Shown here: piece by piece, positions 10,310 through 19,614 of the stretch | How positions within the stretch are numbered: position 1 is the stretch's first letter | Layout of the letters: every line of letters starts with the position of its first letter | DNA from: DATKAS01 sp963733765 | GTDB taxonomy: Bacteria > Actinomycetota > Acidimicrobiia > Acidimicrobiales > DATKAS01 | Length of the DNA stretch: 64,000 nt | Direction: 5' to 3' | Assembly: GCA_963733765.1 (NCBI GenBank) | Contig: CAVTEI010000003.1 | Location: forward strand, 2,418,001 to 2,482,000 | Translations under genes and position numbers: made by a program | The notes under the pieces: generated by a model | The model's database searches: none | The model's input: only the letters and a program-made list of their open reading frames with translations | What the model was told of the DNA's origin: nothing

Positions 10310-10444
10310 GCTGGTGCGCGCGACGAAGACGTCGTCGCCACATTGATCAGCGTCGCGACGATCATTGGTCGCGCCCGAGTCGTCTCTGCCGCGCCGGTAG
10401 TCGCGCTCGGCATCGGTTACGACATCGACGCCGCCCTGAGCTGA
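10130..10444 (+). CDS. CMD-like small protein, second copy
   Basis: The product is 104 residues. 'ADALVRISALVALGAPEALS' and 'EAGARDEDVVATLISVATII' match the CMD/AhpD helical core and the protein at 4730-5095. There is no Cys-x-x-Cys catalytic pair. The ATG at 10130 is preferred because the similarity to the decayed copy (gcgcgaccggcgac...) begins just after it; an in-frame upstream ATG at 10046 has no support. It follows the second regulator by 105 nt. Confidence 0.65.
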   Translation: MERKRQLLSRCATGDESFTAQPTRCASLAPKADALVRISALVALGAPEALSRAAIGRALEAGARDEDVVATLISVATIIGRARVVSAAPVVALGIGYDIDAALS

Positions 10445-10544
10445 CGCGTCGTCGGACGTCATCCCAATCGGATGACCGCCTCCCAAACCGGCCCCCGCGA
10501 AACATCCTGTGCGCAGGACGACAGCTGCGCCACAGGAGCAGATC

Positions 10545-11157
10545 ATGAGCTCAGATGATCGGTACGACGCGGAGGTGCGCGTTGGCGACCCAAACAGACA
10601 CAAGCGAGCATCACGACAGCATCGAGCCGCGGCGACCTTCCGAACCGCAAGTCCGGATCGTCAATGTCACGCTCGAACGCCGGCAGCGACACGTTCGTCA
10701 GACGCACTCGTACGTCTCGGACCCTGGCATCGCCACGGGATTCGCCCGCCCAGCAGTCGCGCCTCGGGTTCGGCCCGCCAGCTTGCACATCGTACGGGCG
10801 TGCGTGCAGTACGCGACGAGGATGCAGTACCAGGGGGTGACGCTGAGTAATCTGTGCGCCACGGCCGGTGTGTCCGAACGACGGGTTCGCGACGCGTTCG
10901 CGGACTGCTACGGCATGTCGCCGACCGCCTACCTCCGGGTGGCGGCCATGCTCGAGGTGCGCCGCACGCTCCTGGACGGTCCGTCCGAACGCGACGCCGT
11001 CACTCGCGTTGCGTCAGATTTCGGCTTCTGGCACCTGAGTCGGTTTGCGGGCCAGTATCGAGCGCTGTTCGGCGAATCACCGAGCGAGACGCTCGCCCGC
11101 GCTAGGGCGCTCCGGCCCGCGGCGCCCGGGTCGCTTCACCCGCAGCTCGTCAGCTGA
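10545..11157 (+). CDS. AraC-type helix-turn-helix regulator
   Basis: The C-terminal ~110 residues form an AraC/XylS DNA-binding domain: 'GVTLSNLCATAGVSERRVRDAF' is the first helix-turn-helix, and 'VTRVASDFGFWHLSRFAGQY' with 'FGESPSETL' the second. The N-terminal part is short and has no recognisable ligand domain. Two starts compete. ATG 10555 is in frame and gives 200 residues. ATG 10545 has a good AGGAG site (10534-10538) but is in another frame, so a +1 shift in the first ~90 nt is possible. It converges with the channel gene; the two stop codons overlap by 8 nt. Confidence 0.7.
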
Positions 11158-11827
11158 CACCCCTTTCGGGGCGGGTTCGGCCGAGTCGAGACACGAGCAA
11201 CGCCACAACTGTCACGAGATAGATCTGGCCGAGGAGCGCGTCGAGGACTGCGAGGGCGCGGCCAAGGTTTCCATTCGCCGTGAGATCGCCGTAGCCGACC
11301 GTCGTCAGGGTGACGTACGCGAAGTAGAGATACGAAGCGCTCGTCGGACTCGCCTCCTGCGCGAAGAAGGGCTCCGAACCAAACGCGCCGATTGCCGCGA
11401 AGGAGAAGGCCCAGACCATTCCGAGGAGCACGTAGATGCAGAGCGCTCCGAGAACGGTTTGGACGTCGATGTGTCGGCGACGCACGATCGACCACGCGAT
11501 CGCCACCGGCGCCAGTCCGACGAGGAGCGCACTGAGGAGTGCCGCGAGGCCGCTCGGCTCCGTCCCGCTGGTAGGGGCTGTCGCTGCAAGGACGAGCGCG
11601 GCGACCGTTACGAGCGCGGCGAGGCGAACGAGCCCGCGAGGGACTTGGGACGCTGAGAGAGCGGCGAGGAGGGTCGCGCCCTGCAGCAGCACCGCCACCA
11701 CACCCGTCCACGCACCGGTGAGACCCGCGGCCAGGAACGTGAATGTTGCGAGCAGCAACAGGAGGACCAGACCAAAGCGGTACTCGGCGCGCGATGCGAG
11801 ACGGCCGGGCTCCGACCGCTGCGTCAC
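11150..11827 (-). CDS. Potassium channel family protein
   Basis: The protein is 225 residues with several hydrophobic segments followed by a pore region. The K+ selectivity filter TVGYGD appears in 'YVTLTTVGYGDLTANG', flanked by two membrane helices (TVLGALCIYVLLGMVWAF and ALLGQIYLVTVVALLV). It should let K+ cross the cytoplasmic membrane; no RCK/TrkA regulatory domain is fused. The GTG start overlaps the stop codon of the upstream SulP gene (GTGA), so the two are translationally coupled. A small hairpin (CCCC-TTT-CGGGG, 11160-11171) lies just inside its 3' end. Confidence 0.8.
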   Translation of the reverse strand: MTQRSEPGRLASRAEYRFGLVLLLLLATFTFLAAGLTGAWTGVVAVLLQGATLLAALSASQVPRGLVRLAALVTVAALVLAATAPTSGTEPSGLAALLSALLVGLAPVAIAWSIVRRRHIDVQTVLGALCIYVLLGMVWAFSFAAIGAFGSEPFFAQEASPTSASYLYFAYVTLTTVGYGDLTANGNLGRALAVLDALLGQIYLVTVVALLVSRLGRTRPERGVS

Positions 11828-13578
11828 GTCGTGTTCTCCGCATCAAACGTCGCATCTGACAGCTTGGATGCGGAGCGATCCAAGGCGTCAACGGCGGCGT
11901 GAACGGTGTCGAAGTTCCGGCCGTCGAAGACGACGGTTGCGATCCCGGCCCTCTGCCACAGCTGCCATACCGGCGGTTGCACACGTGCCACAGCGAACCC
12001 GAGGCGTCGGTTGTCGTGCAGCTCCGCCGCGAGGCTAATCACGGCGTCGGCGCCGTCCGTGTCCGTGAGCGAGATGGAGTCTGCATCGAGGACCATCGCA
12101 TCGGGCGGCTCGGCTGCCGTGCTGATCATGTCGTACACGCCCTCCTTGAACTGGTGTGCGTCGGCGAAGAAGAGGGGGCCGTCGAGGCGGAGCGTGAGGA
12201 CTCTCGAGTCGATCTCGAGGCGATCGTGCAGGCCGGCGTCGATGTACGAGTTGTCCTTCGGGTCGCGCGCGAGGCGGCGAATCGGCGGCTTCGAAGCCCG
12301 TGCGATCAGCATGAGCAGCGAAAGCACGACGCCGATGATGATGCCGTGGATGATGTCGACCAAGAGGATTCCGGCCATCGCGCTCGTGAAGAAGACGAAG
12401 TCCGAGCGGCTCACACGCCAATAGCGCCGCATCTCGCCAAAGTTGATCAGGCCGACCATCGCGTCGATGACGATCGCGCCGAGTGCCGCCGCGGCGAGAT
12501 CCTCGAACAACGAGGCGAAGAACAGCATCGTCAGCAGCACGAGCGCCGCGTTGAGGATGGACGCCATCTGGGTCCGCTGCCCGGCAGCGTCGGCAACCGA
12601 GGTCTTCGAGAGGCTGCCGTCGGTTGCGTATCCGCCGACCACGCCAGCGGCCATGCTTGCTGCGCCTTGCGCGATCAGCTCCTGGTTCGGATCGATTGCG
12701 TAGCCGTGCTTCGATGCCATCGCGCGTGCCGAGGCAAGCGACTCCGAGTAGCCGACGAAGATCACTGCCAAAGCGCCGAGCAGGAGCGAATCGGCGTACT
12801 CCCATCCGATCGCGGGTAGTCCCGCCGAGAACAGCCCGTTAGGCACCGGACCTGTAACCGCGACACCGTGCGCCGTGAGATCAAACAATTCGACGGCGAG
12901 GATCGAGAGGACGACCACGATGCAGTGCACGCGGCAACGCGGGGAACCGGTACCGCATCAGCAGCAACGTCGCGAGACAGGCGGCTCCGAGCGCCAAGGT
13001 TGTGAGGTTCGTATCGGGAAGCTCCTTGATGGTGCCCCACAGCTGCTCCATGTAGCTTCCGTCCACTTTGGGCACGCCGAGCAGCTTGTGGGACTGCTCG
13101 ATGATGATGCCGATCGAGAAGCCGAGGACGAATCCGCCCATCACGGCCTTGGACAGGAAGTTCGAGACCCAACCCATGCGGGCGGCGCCGAGTGCCAGGT
13201 ACACGATGCCGGTCGCGAGCGCCAGCGCAGCCGCGAACTTGGCGGCGTCGTCGGTTCCCAATGCGGCGGCACCGACGAGGGGGGTGATGACGGCCCCCAC
13301 CACCGCCGCCACCGCCGCGCTCGGTCCCTGGACCATGTGCTTCGACGTTCCGAACAGCGCGTACCCCAAGAGTGCTGCGAATGCGGTGTAGAGCCCGTAC
13401 TGGACCGGTACGCCAGCGATCGACGAGTACGCGAGGGCTTGCGGGACGAGGAGCGCCCAGACCGAGACGCTTGCGAGTGCGTCACGGGAGAGCCATGACC
13501 GCTCATAGCGCGGCAGCCACTGCAGGAGAGGAAGGACGCGTGAAAGCCGCCCCGCGCGCGTCGTCGAGCATTGGTCAT
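11824..13578 (-). CDS. SulP family anion transporter with STAS domain (two frameshifts)
   Basis: SulP proteins carry sulfate or other anions, including bicarbonate, across the inner membrane. The first part shows 'WLPRYERSW', 'LVPQALAYSSIAGVPVQYGLY' and 'VQGPSAAVAAVVGAV'. The later part has further membrane helices and a cytosolic STAS domain from about 'SRVLTLRLDGPLFFADA'. A +1 shift at 12919-12935 joins 'MRYRFPALPRAL' to 'IVVVLSILAVELF'. A second shift (-1 or +2) near 13540 separates the ATG at 13578 (AGGAG 11 nt upstream) from the conserved frame. Length 584 residues if corrected. It is coupled to the K+ channel gene. Substrate not determined. Confidence 0.75.
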
Positions 13579-13666
13579 GAGAGTCGCCACTCCTGTCGGC
13601 AGCGCTCGGACCGAGAGAGTTGGCGGGGGGGTCGCGCCAGCTAACCCTCGGCCCGAGCGTGGAGCG

Positions 13667-14204
13667 TCAGGTCAACGCTTCAGCCTTCTTGATGGCGTCC
13701 TCGTAGGCGCCCTCGAGGTCGCCCTTGGTCGTCGCGTCGACGACGAACTTCTGGGCGCCGGCAAGCAGTCGGCTTGAGGTCGCTGCCCTTCGGGTTGACC
13801 GCGACGATGACGAGGCCGCTGTCGCCCGCCTCGAGCGTTTCGGTCATCTCGCGGATGGTGTCCTTCGGGACGTTGTGCCAGAAGTGACCAGCGATGCCAC
13901 CGGCACCCGCGAGACCCGCTGCGCTCGCGCCACCACCGATGCCGAGCGCGGTGGGTGCGAGAGGAGGTGCGATCACGAACAGCGCGCCGCCGACGAGCGC
14001 GCCGCCCCAGGCGAGATGCTTCGCAGTGCTGTCGTGGCGCTCGACCTGGACGTGGCCGTCGAGGTCCTTGGTGATCACGGCAACAGCGATGTGGTCGAAC
14101 TCGCCGCTCGACTTCGCGTCCATGACTCGATCGAAGTCGCCGACGGCCCCGCCGCGATTGCCATAGGTCGCGACGGCCAAAGTGATGGGGGTGTCGTTTC
14201 TCAT
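13667..14204 (-). CDS. DUF1269-like membrane protein (frame-shifted)
   Basis: The product is ~178 residues. The N-terminal 'FDHIAVAVITKDLDGHVQVERHD' is followed by a Gly/Ala-rich membrane stretch (GGALVGGALFVIAPPLAP...) and 'DTIREMTETLEAGDSGLVIVAV', the layout of the DUF1269 family. A +1 shift at 13765-13775 interrupts the end; the next frame continues 'LLAGAQKFVVDATTKGDLEG' to a stop at 13667, and I treat both as one gene. Family function unknown. An exact copy of the shared 16-bp motif lies 60 nt upstream of the ATG. Confidence 0.65.
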
Positions 14205-14263
14205 CGGTCAGCTCCCTGCTCGGTTAGACGATCCCGATCGTCGTCCCCGCGGACTCTCACGGG

Positions 14264-14279
14264 CTATCCGCATTCGGCA
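14264..14279 (-). promoter_or_regulatory. Shared 16-bp upstream motif, copy 4 (exact)
   Basis: The minus strand reads TGCCGAATGCGGATAG, ending 60 nt before the ATG of the DUF1269-like gene at 14204. It is divergently paired with copy 5, 26 nt away. Confidence 0.65.
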
Positions 14280-14305
14280 GGTCTGGAGGTGCGATCGGCT
14301 TCCCA

Positions 14306-14321
14306 TGCCGAATCGGGATAT
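14306..14321 (+). promoter_or_regulatory. Shared 16-bp upstream motif, copy 5
   Basis: TGCCGAATCGGGATAT (three mismatches to the exact form), ending 61 nt before the ATG at 14383. The spacing is the same as in copies 1 and 4. Confidence 0.5.
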
Positions 14322-14382
14322 CGCCGGGAGCGCATCGGTGGTTCGGTCGCAGGGAGTCGATTGAAGCGCAAAGGGAGTGGCG

Positions 14383-14817
14383 ATGATCTGGGTGATCCTT
14401 GCATTTCTCGGTGTTCCGCTTTGGTTGTGCGCGGCCGGGCTCTCAGTCTTGGTGCTACGCAATCGTGCACTCCGGCGCCGCCCCGGAAACGTGAAGGTAC
14501 GACGTCGCCGCTCGGGCAAGTCTCGGTGGACGCGCGGTCACGGCGTGTGGGTACACGACGTGTTCGCGTTCCGCGGCAGTCCTGCAGCGTGGGCGGAATC
14601 GCTGATCCCTGTCCGTGACGTCGTGACCCTTCTTCCCACCGCCGCCGACCGGAAGAAGTTGCGCCGGCTCGGACCGGCCCCGTTGCTCGCGCGCCTCATT
14701 GACGACGGCGGCGAGCACGTCGACTTCGCGATCCCGCCTGAGCATGCCCTCGACCTGCTCGGACCACTCGGGCCTGCGGCAGCGTCGAAGGCACCGACTT
14801 CCTCTGCCGACCTGTAG
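14383..14817 (+). CDS. DUF2550-like membrane-anchored protein
   Basis: The product is 144 residues. One N-terminal membrane helix (IWVILAFLGVPLWLCAAGL) precedes a basic cytosolic part with 'WTRGHGVWVHDVFAFRGS'. This resembles DUF2550 proteins of Actinobacteria, whose role is unknown. The ATG at 14383 is chosen over the GTG at 14377 because the purine-rich ribosome site (aaagggag) would overlap the GTG. The shared upstream motif sits 61 nt upstream. The DUF2550 match is by general pattern and is tentative. Confidence 0.55.
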   Translation: MIWVILAFLGVPLWLCAAGLSVLVLRNRALRRRPGNVKVRRRRSGKSRWTRGHGVWVHDVFAFRGSPAAWAESLIPVRDVVTLLPTAADRKKLRRLGPAPLLARLIDDGGEHVDFAIPPEHALDLLGPLGPAAASKAPTSSADL

Positions 14818-14828
14818 CCGATCGCGAC

Positions 14829-14844
14829 TGCCGAATGCGGATAG
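14829..14844 (+). promoter_or_regulatory. Shared 16-bp upstream motif, copy 6 (exact)
   Basis: TGCCGAATGCGGATAG, ending 52 nt before the ATG at 14897. It would drive the three-helix-bundle gene and, by short spacing, DUF2252. Confidence 0.65.
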
Positions 14845-14896
14845 CGACTCGACCGGACCGGTAGCCACACTCAAGAGCTGAGGCGAGGAGAGATCG

Positions 14897-15220
14897 ATGG
14901 CCGACGGCCGCGGAACCGAGATCGCGGAGCGGCGACCCGACGGCGCGCCTGACGCGACAGTCTCGAGCGAGTACTTCGCGCCCAGCCCGATCGGAGCTAG
15001 CACATCGCTGCGACGTGATGTGATCGTGCGATCGCTGCAGGCACGGCTTGGCGAACACATCGACGCTGCGGTCATCGCGGCGGAGGTCGAAAGGGAAATT
15101 GCCGCGTACTCGTCGGTGCGCGTAACCCAGTTCGTCTCGATCCTCGTGGAGAGGGGTGTCTGCGAGCGCCTGAGCCTGCATGGCTGCGCGACGAACGAAC
15201 AGGGGAGCGGTCGGCGATGA
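14897..15220 (+). CDS. Small three-helix-bundle-type protein
   Basis: The product is 107 residues. The region 'VIRSLQARLGEHIDAAVIAAEVEREIAAYSSVRVTQFV...' is helical and resembles the small 'three-helix bundle dimerization' proteins common in Actinobacteria, with the typical ending 'FVSILVERGVCERL'. GAGGAG lies before the ATG. It is 31 nt upstream of the DUF2252 gene and probably co-transcribed with it. No function is assigned. Confidence 0.55.
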   Translation: MADGRGTEIAERRPDGAPDATVSSEYFAPSPIGASTSLRRDVIVRSLQARLGEHIDAAVIAAEVEREIAAYSSVRVTQFVSILVERGVCERLSLHGCATNEQGSGRR

Positions 15221-15251
15221 GAGGCACCGCATGCCTGCACAGGAGGGCCTC

Positions 15252-16682
15252 ATGACCGCAATCGTGCACCCAAGTGTCGACGAACGGAGCGCGCAGGGGA
15301 AGGCCGCGCGTGAGCACGCGCCGGCGGCGTCGCATGCCGGATGGAAGCCCGCACCCCATCGCCCCGACCCCGTCGCACTGCTCGAGGAGCAGGACGCCAC
15401 TCGGGAGCCCGACCTCGTACCCATCCGCCACGGCCGGATGTTGGTCTCGCCGTTCACCTTCTATCGGGGCGCCGCGAAGATCATGGCGACGGATCTCAAG
15501 GACACGCCGACGGCAGGACTCAACGTCCAACTATGCGGCGATGCACACCTCTCGAACTTCGGTGGCTACGCATCTCCCGAGCGGACTCTGCTCTTCGACC
15601 TGAACGACTTCGACGAGACACTCCCCGGGCCGTTCGAATACGACCTGAAGCGGATGGCCGCGAGCTTCACGATCGCGGCGCGCAACAACGGGTTCAACGA
15701 ATCCGAGTCACGAACTGCGACGTGCGCGTCGGTTGCCGCCTATCGAACACAGATGGCCGAGTTCGCCGAGATGCGCACCATGGACGTCTGGTACGCACGG
15801 TTGTCTGAAGAGGACCTCATGAGCGGCATCAAGGAGACCGCGCGCGCCGTGGATCGTGCCGGTACCGAGAAGGCCGGAAAGGCTGCGGCAAAGTCCGCCG
15901 AGAAGCAGGCACGGAAGGCCCACACTCGCGACAGCTTGCAGGCGCTCTCGAAGCTGGCCGAGCAGGTCGATGGGCGCTACCGGATCGTCAGCCAGCCACC
16001 GGTGGTGATCCCATTACGAGACCTCGCACCTCGCATCGGCCTCTCGGTCGACGAGATGGAGCACGTGATCCACGAGCAGTTCCGCGCCTACCGCGAGACG
16101 TTGCCAGACGATCGGCGCTACCTCCTCGAGAGGTTCGAGGTCGTCGACATGGCCCACAAGATCGTGGGCGTCGGCAGTGTCGGCCTGCGGGCGTTCATCG
16201 TGCTGCTACAGGGTCGAGACCAAGACGACCCGTTGTTCCTGCAGGCCAAGGAGGCGACAGCGTCGGTCCTTGAAGACCACCTGCCGAAGAGCCGCTACCG
16301 CCATCCGGGCGAGCGCGTCGTGCAGGGCCAACGAATGATGCAGGCCGCGAGCGACATCTTCCTCGGCTGGACGAAGGGCCACCTCGCCGACCGCTACCTC
16401 TACTGGCGTCAGCTGCGAGACATGAAGACTTCGGCTCTCGTCGAGACCATGGTGCCGGCGGCGCTCACGTTCTACGCCGAGATCTGCGGCCGCACCCTGG
16501 CACGCGCCCACGCCCGGTCGGGAGATCCGGTCGCGCTCGCTGCGTACATGGGCAAGAAGGATCGCTTCGAGCAGTCGATCGCCGACTTCTCCGATCGCTA
16601 TGCCGACCAGAACGAGCGCGACTACGAGGCGTTTGCCAAGGCGATTCGGTCGGGTCGCCTCGCGGCAGTCGAGAACGTCTGA
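15252..16682 (+). CDS. DUF2252 family protein
   Basis: The product is 476 residues. 'MLVSPFTFYRGAAKIMATDL', 'LCGDAHLSNFGGYASPER' and 'FDLNDFDETLPGPFEYDLKR' are hallmark segments of DUF2252, a family with a kinase-like layout: the GDAHLSNFG and DLNDFDET motifs resemble the catalytic and metal-binding loops of aminoglycoside-phosphotransferase-like enzymes. The substrate is unknown. The ATG at 15252 has a strong AGGAGG at 15241-15246; upstream in-frame codons have no support. It forms an operon with the preceding small gene. The frame is intact. Confidence 0.85.
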   Translation: MTAIVHPSVDERSAQGKAAREHAPAASHAGWKPAPHRPDPVALLEEQDATREPDLVPIRHGRMLVSPFTFYRGAAKIMATDLKDTPTAGLNVQLCGDAHLSNFGGYASPERTLLFDLNDFDETLPGPFEYDLKRMAASFTIAARNNGFNESESRTATCASVAAYRTQMAEFAEMRTMDVWYARLSEEDLMSGIKETARAVDRAGTEKAGKAAAKSAEKQARKAHTRDSLQALSKLAEQVDGRYRIVSQPPVVIPLRDLAPRIGLSVDEMEHVIHEQFRAYRETLPDDRRYLLERFEVVDMAHKIVGVGSVGLRAFIVLLQGRDQDDPLFLQAKEATASVLEDHLPKSRYRHPGERVVQGQRMMQAASDIFLGWTKGHLADRYLYWRQLRDMKTSALVETMVPAALTFYAEICGRTLARAHARSGDPVALAAYMGKKDRFEQSIADFSDRYADQNERDYEAFAKAIRSGRLAAVENV

Positions 16683-16737
16683 GCGCTTCGCTGGCAGGTG
16701 ATCGTCGGAGAGTTGGGCTGACGCATGACGACCGGTG

Positions 16738-16753
16738 TGCCGAATGCGGATAG
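16738..16753 (+). promoter_or_regulatory. Shared 16-bp upstream motif, copy 7 (exact)
   Basis: TGCCGAATGCGGATAG, 95 nt before the ATG at 16849. It probably serves the membrane-protein pair 16849-17735 and perhaps the SulP gene that follows. Confidence 0.6.
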
Positions 16754-16848
16754 CCGCCGCGGCGCGGCGCGCGTGATTGACACTCGACAACGCCCAGCGT
16801 TCGTTTTTCATACGGCCGGGCTCATACGGGAGATCGAGGAGTTCGACG

Positions 16849-17316
16849 ATGGCTGATATCGGGGTTCCGAGAACGGGGAGCGTCCAGGCGGCTGCGCCGG
16901 CAAAGACGACGAGCGGTTGGGCGATCGGCTGGACCTACTTCGCCGCGATGATGATGATGATGATCGGGTTGTTTCATGTGATCGTGGGTCTCGTCGCGAT
17001 CATCGATGACGAGTTCTACGTCGCGACCCGTGAGTACGTGTTCCAGCTTGATACGACGCAGTGGGGCTGGATCCATGTCGTCTGGGGCGCCGTGATCACG
17101 GTCGCCGGGGGCTACCTGCTGACCGGGTCGGTGCTCGCTCGTACCGTCGGCGTCGTGATGGCGCTGGTCAGCGCGGTGCTCGGCTTCACGTGGCTGCCGT
17201 ATGCGCCGGTGTGGGGTGTGACGATCATCGCGATCGCGGTGAGTGTGATCTGGGCGCTCACCGCGCACGGACGCGACATCGCCGAAGAGTACGAGTACGA
17301 CAGGAGCGAGCAATGA
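16849..17316 (+). CDS. Four-helix membrane protein (DUF7144-like)
   Basis: The product is 155 residues with four hydrophobic helices: a first containing 'YFAAMMMMMIGLFHVIVGLVAI', a second 'WGWIHVVWGAVITVAGGYLLT', then 'GVVMALVSAVLGFTWLP' and 'VWGVTIIAIAVSVIWALT'. Small actinobacterial membrane proteins with this FHVIxG...WGWxHxxxG pattern are annotated as DUF7144; their function is unknown. The ATG at 16849 follows GAGGAG. Its TGA overlaps the ATG of the next gene, so the two are coupled. Confidence 0.65.
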   Translation: MADIGVPRTGSVQAAAPAKTTSGWAIGWTYFAAMMMMMIGLFHVIVGLVAIIDDEFYVATREYVFQLDTTQWGWIHVVWGAVITVAGGYLLTGSVLARTVGVVMALVSAVLGFTWLPYAPVWGVTIIAIAVSVIWALTAHGRDIAEEYEYDRSEQ

Positions 17317-17735
17317 TTCTGGCGGACTGGCAGGTCGGTGAATTTGTCTGGGCGATGCTGTGGTGGACGCTGTTCTTCATCTGGATCTGGCTGCTGATCG
17401 TCGTCTTCTCTGACATCTTCCGTAGCCGCGACCTCGGTGGCTTCGCGAAGTTCCTGTGGGTTGCGTTCGTCATTGTGCTGCCGTATCTGGGGGTCTTCGT
17501 GTATCTCATCGCGCGTGGTCACAAGATGAGCGAGCATGCGGAAGAGGCGGCGCGAGCGCAGGATGCTGCGGCTCGCGCATACATCCAGGACGCGGCACGT
17601 ACACCCACGAGCGCCGCCGATGAGCTCAGCCGTCTCGCTGACCTCAAGGAGCGCGGTGTCATCGACGACGCCGAGTTCCAACGCCTCAAGGCGAACGTCG
17701 TCGGGCCGGCCGCTGCTTCGGGCGTGCAAGGGTAG
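17313..17735 (+). CDS. PLDc_N/SHOCT membrane protein
   Basis: The product is 140 residues with two N-terminal membrane helices (WAMLWWTLFFIWIWLLIVVF and FLWVAFVIVLPYLGVFVYLI) of the PLDc_N type, a charged helical linker, and a C-terminal SHOCT domain (ELSRLADLKERGVIDDAEFQRLK). This combination is common in Actinobacteria and thought to assemble at the membrane; its molecular role is unknown. The ATG overlaps the preceding stop codon. Confidence 0.8.
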   Translation: MILADWQVGEFVWAMLWWTLFFIWIWLLIVVFSDIFRSRDLGGFAKFLWVAFVIVLPYLGVFVYLIARGHKMSEHAEEAARAQDAAARAYIQDAARTPTSAADELSRLADLKERGVIDDAEFQRLKANVVGPAAASGVQG

Positions 17736-17794
17736 GGCGGGGCGTGGGCATGGCACGCTCGTAACGAGCCCGACGTGGCACGGGGGCGTTTGGA

Positions 17795-19472
17795 ATGGGT
17801 CGCAAGAAGCCGGCCGTCTTGGCGCACCTGGGTCAGGACATACAGGCGGGCGCGGTGCTCGGCGTCGAGAGCGTGCCCGACAGTCTCGCCACTGGACTCC
17901 TCGCGGGCGTCAACCCCCTCGCCGGGCTCTACGGCTACATGGTCGGCACGGTTGGCGGCGCGCTCGCAACCTCGTCTGCCTTCATGGCGGTGCAAGGAAC
18001 AGGCACGATGGCGATCGTCGTTGCCGACGTCGACGCGGTGCACGACGCGACTGACCCGGCGCGCGCTCTGTTCACGCTGTCGATGCTGACCGGCGTCGTG
18101 ATGGTGGCGGCGGGGTTGCTCAGGCTCGGGTCCGTACTGCGGTTCGTGTCGAACGCGGTGATGGTCGGGTTCATCAACGCGGTCGGAGTGAACATCGTTC
18201 TCGGCCAGCTTGGGAACCTCACCGGGTACGACTCTCCTCGCGATTCGCGTCTCACCCGCGCCCTCGACACGGTCCTGCACCCCGGGCAATGGGACGGACA
18301 GTCGGTCGCGATCGGTCTCGCCACAATCGTGCTCATCGTCACCTTGGAACGGACTCGCCTCGGCCCCCTTGGCCTCGTCGTCGGCGTGGTCGTCACTTCA
18401 GCAGCCGCAGACGCGCTCGGTTGGGGCGTCGCGACGGTCCATGACCTGGGCGCGACCTTGGGCACGCTGCCCGACGCCGTATTGCCCGAGCTAAGCCTCG
18501 TCCCGTCGCTCATGGTGCCCGCGGTGTCGCTTGCGCTGGTCGGACTCGTCCAGGGTGCGGGCATCTCCGCCAACTTCCCCAACGAAGACGGCAGCTATCC
18601 CGATCCGTCGCGTGACTTCATCGGCCAAGGCGTCGCGAACATCGCGTCGGGTGCGTTCGAAGGGATGCCGGTCGGCGGGTCAGTCTCGGCGTCGTCGCTG
18701 AACAAGGCTGCCGGTGCCCGCACGCGCGCATCACTCGTTGTTGCCGGCGTCGTGATGGCCATCGTTGTGGTCGCCTTCGGTGATGCGATCGGGAACATCG
18801 CGATGCCTGCATTGGCTGCCCTGTTGATCATCGTCGGTGTCCGGACGATCAAGCCGAGAGATCTCGGCTCTGTCTGGAGAACCGGTGTCGGCCAGCGGAT
18901 CGTGTTGGTGACGACGTTCGCGCTCGACGATGGCCATCCCGTTGCAGTACGCCGTGGTTGCCGGGGTCGCGCTGTCGCTCGCGCTCTATGTCGTCGGCCA
19001 ATCGAACCACGTCACTGTCAAGCGGCGGATCCTCAGCGAGGAAGGGCACGTCATCGAGACCGATCCGCCCGTCCACCTTCCGGCCCACGACGTCGTCGTC
19101 CTTCAGCCTTACGGCAGCCTGTTCTTCGCCGCCGCTCCGATCTTCGAAGCCGCCCTTCCCGAGGTGATGCGGTCATCGCGAAACACCGTGGTGATCCTGC
19201 GTCTCCGGGAACGCAGTGACGTCGGCTCGACGTTCATCGACGTCCTCCGACGGTACGCGGGGAGCCTCGCGTCGGTCGGATCGAAACTTGTCATCGTGTC
19301 GCTCAACGAGCCGCTTGCCGAGCAGTTCCGCGTCACCGGCTTCACCGAGTTCATCGGCCCGGAGAACCTCTACGAGGCGACCGAACGGGTCGGCTTTGCC
19401 CTCGACCAGGCGCAACGAGATGCGCGCGCGTGGATCGCGACACACAGCCAGGACGACGACGCCGCCGAGTGA
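17795..19472 (+). CDS. SulP family anion transporter with STAS domain (frame-shifted)
   Basis: A second SulP-type transporter, distinct from the one at 11.8-13.6 kb. The membrane domain runs over the first ~400 residues (VQGTGTMAIVVADVDAVHD, RFVSNAVMVGFINAVGVNIV). The STAS domain is in the last ~150 ('DVVVLQPYGSLFFAAAPIFE', 'NTVVILRLRERSDVGSTF'). A +1 shift at 18922-18930 lies between 'QRIVLVTTFAL' and 'TMAIPLQYAVVAGVALSLAL'. Corrected length ~558 residues. It follows the SHOCT gene by 59 nt and may share its promoter. Sulfate is a reasonable but unproven substrate, given the arylsulfatase in the same region. Confidence 0.8.
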
Positions 19473-19482
19473 CCTCGAGGAC

Positions 19483-19614
19483 GTGCGAAATTCCTGCATT
19501 CGAAAGTGGTACGTCATTGCCACCGTCCCGAACGCACCGGGGAGCTGGTCGCTGCTGATGCCCGGCGGGGTCGGCCTTGTCGAGTTCGGCCCCCCAGCTC
19601 GTCCGGCGCAATAG
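19483..19614 (+). CDS. Possible 43-residue protein
   Basis: A short GTG-started frame just after the SulP gene. Its sequence (KWYVIATVPNAPGSWSLLMP) looks more protein-like than chance, but no family is recognised and there is no clear ribosome site. It is included only as a candidate. Confidence 0.2.
   Translation: MRNSCIRKWYVIATVPNAPGSWSLLMPGGVGLVEFGPPARPAQ

Noticed and set aside
11160..11171. CCCC-TTT-CGGGG hairpin at the end of the K+ channel gene as a strong terminator
   Set aside because: The stem is only 4-5 bp and inside coding sequence; too weak to call on its own.
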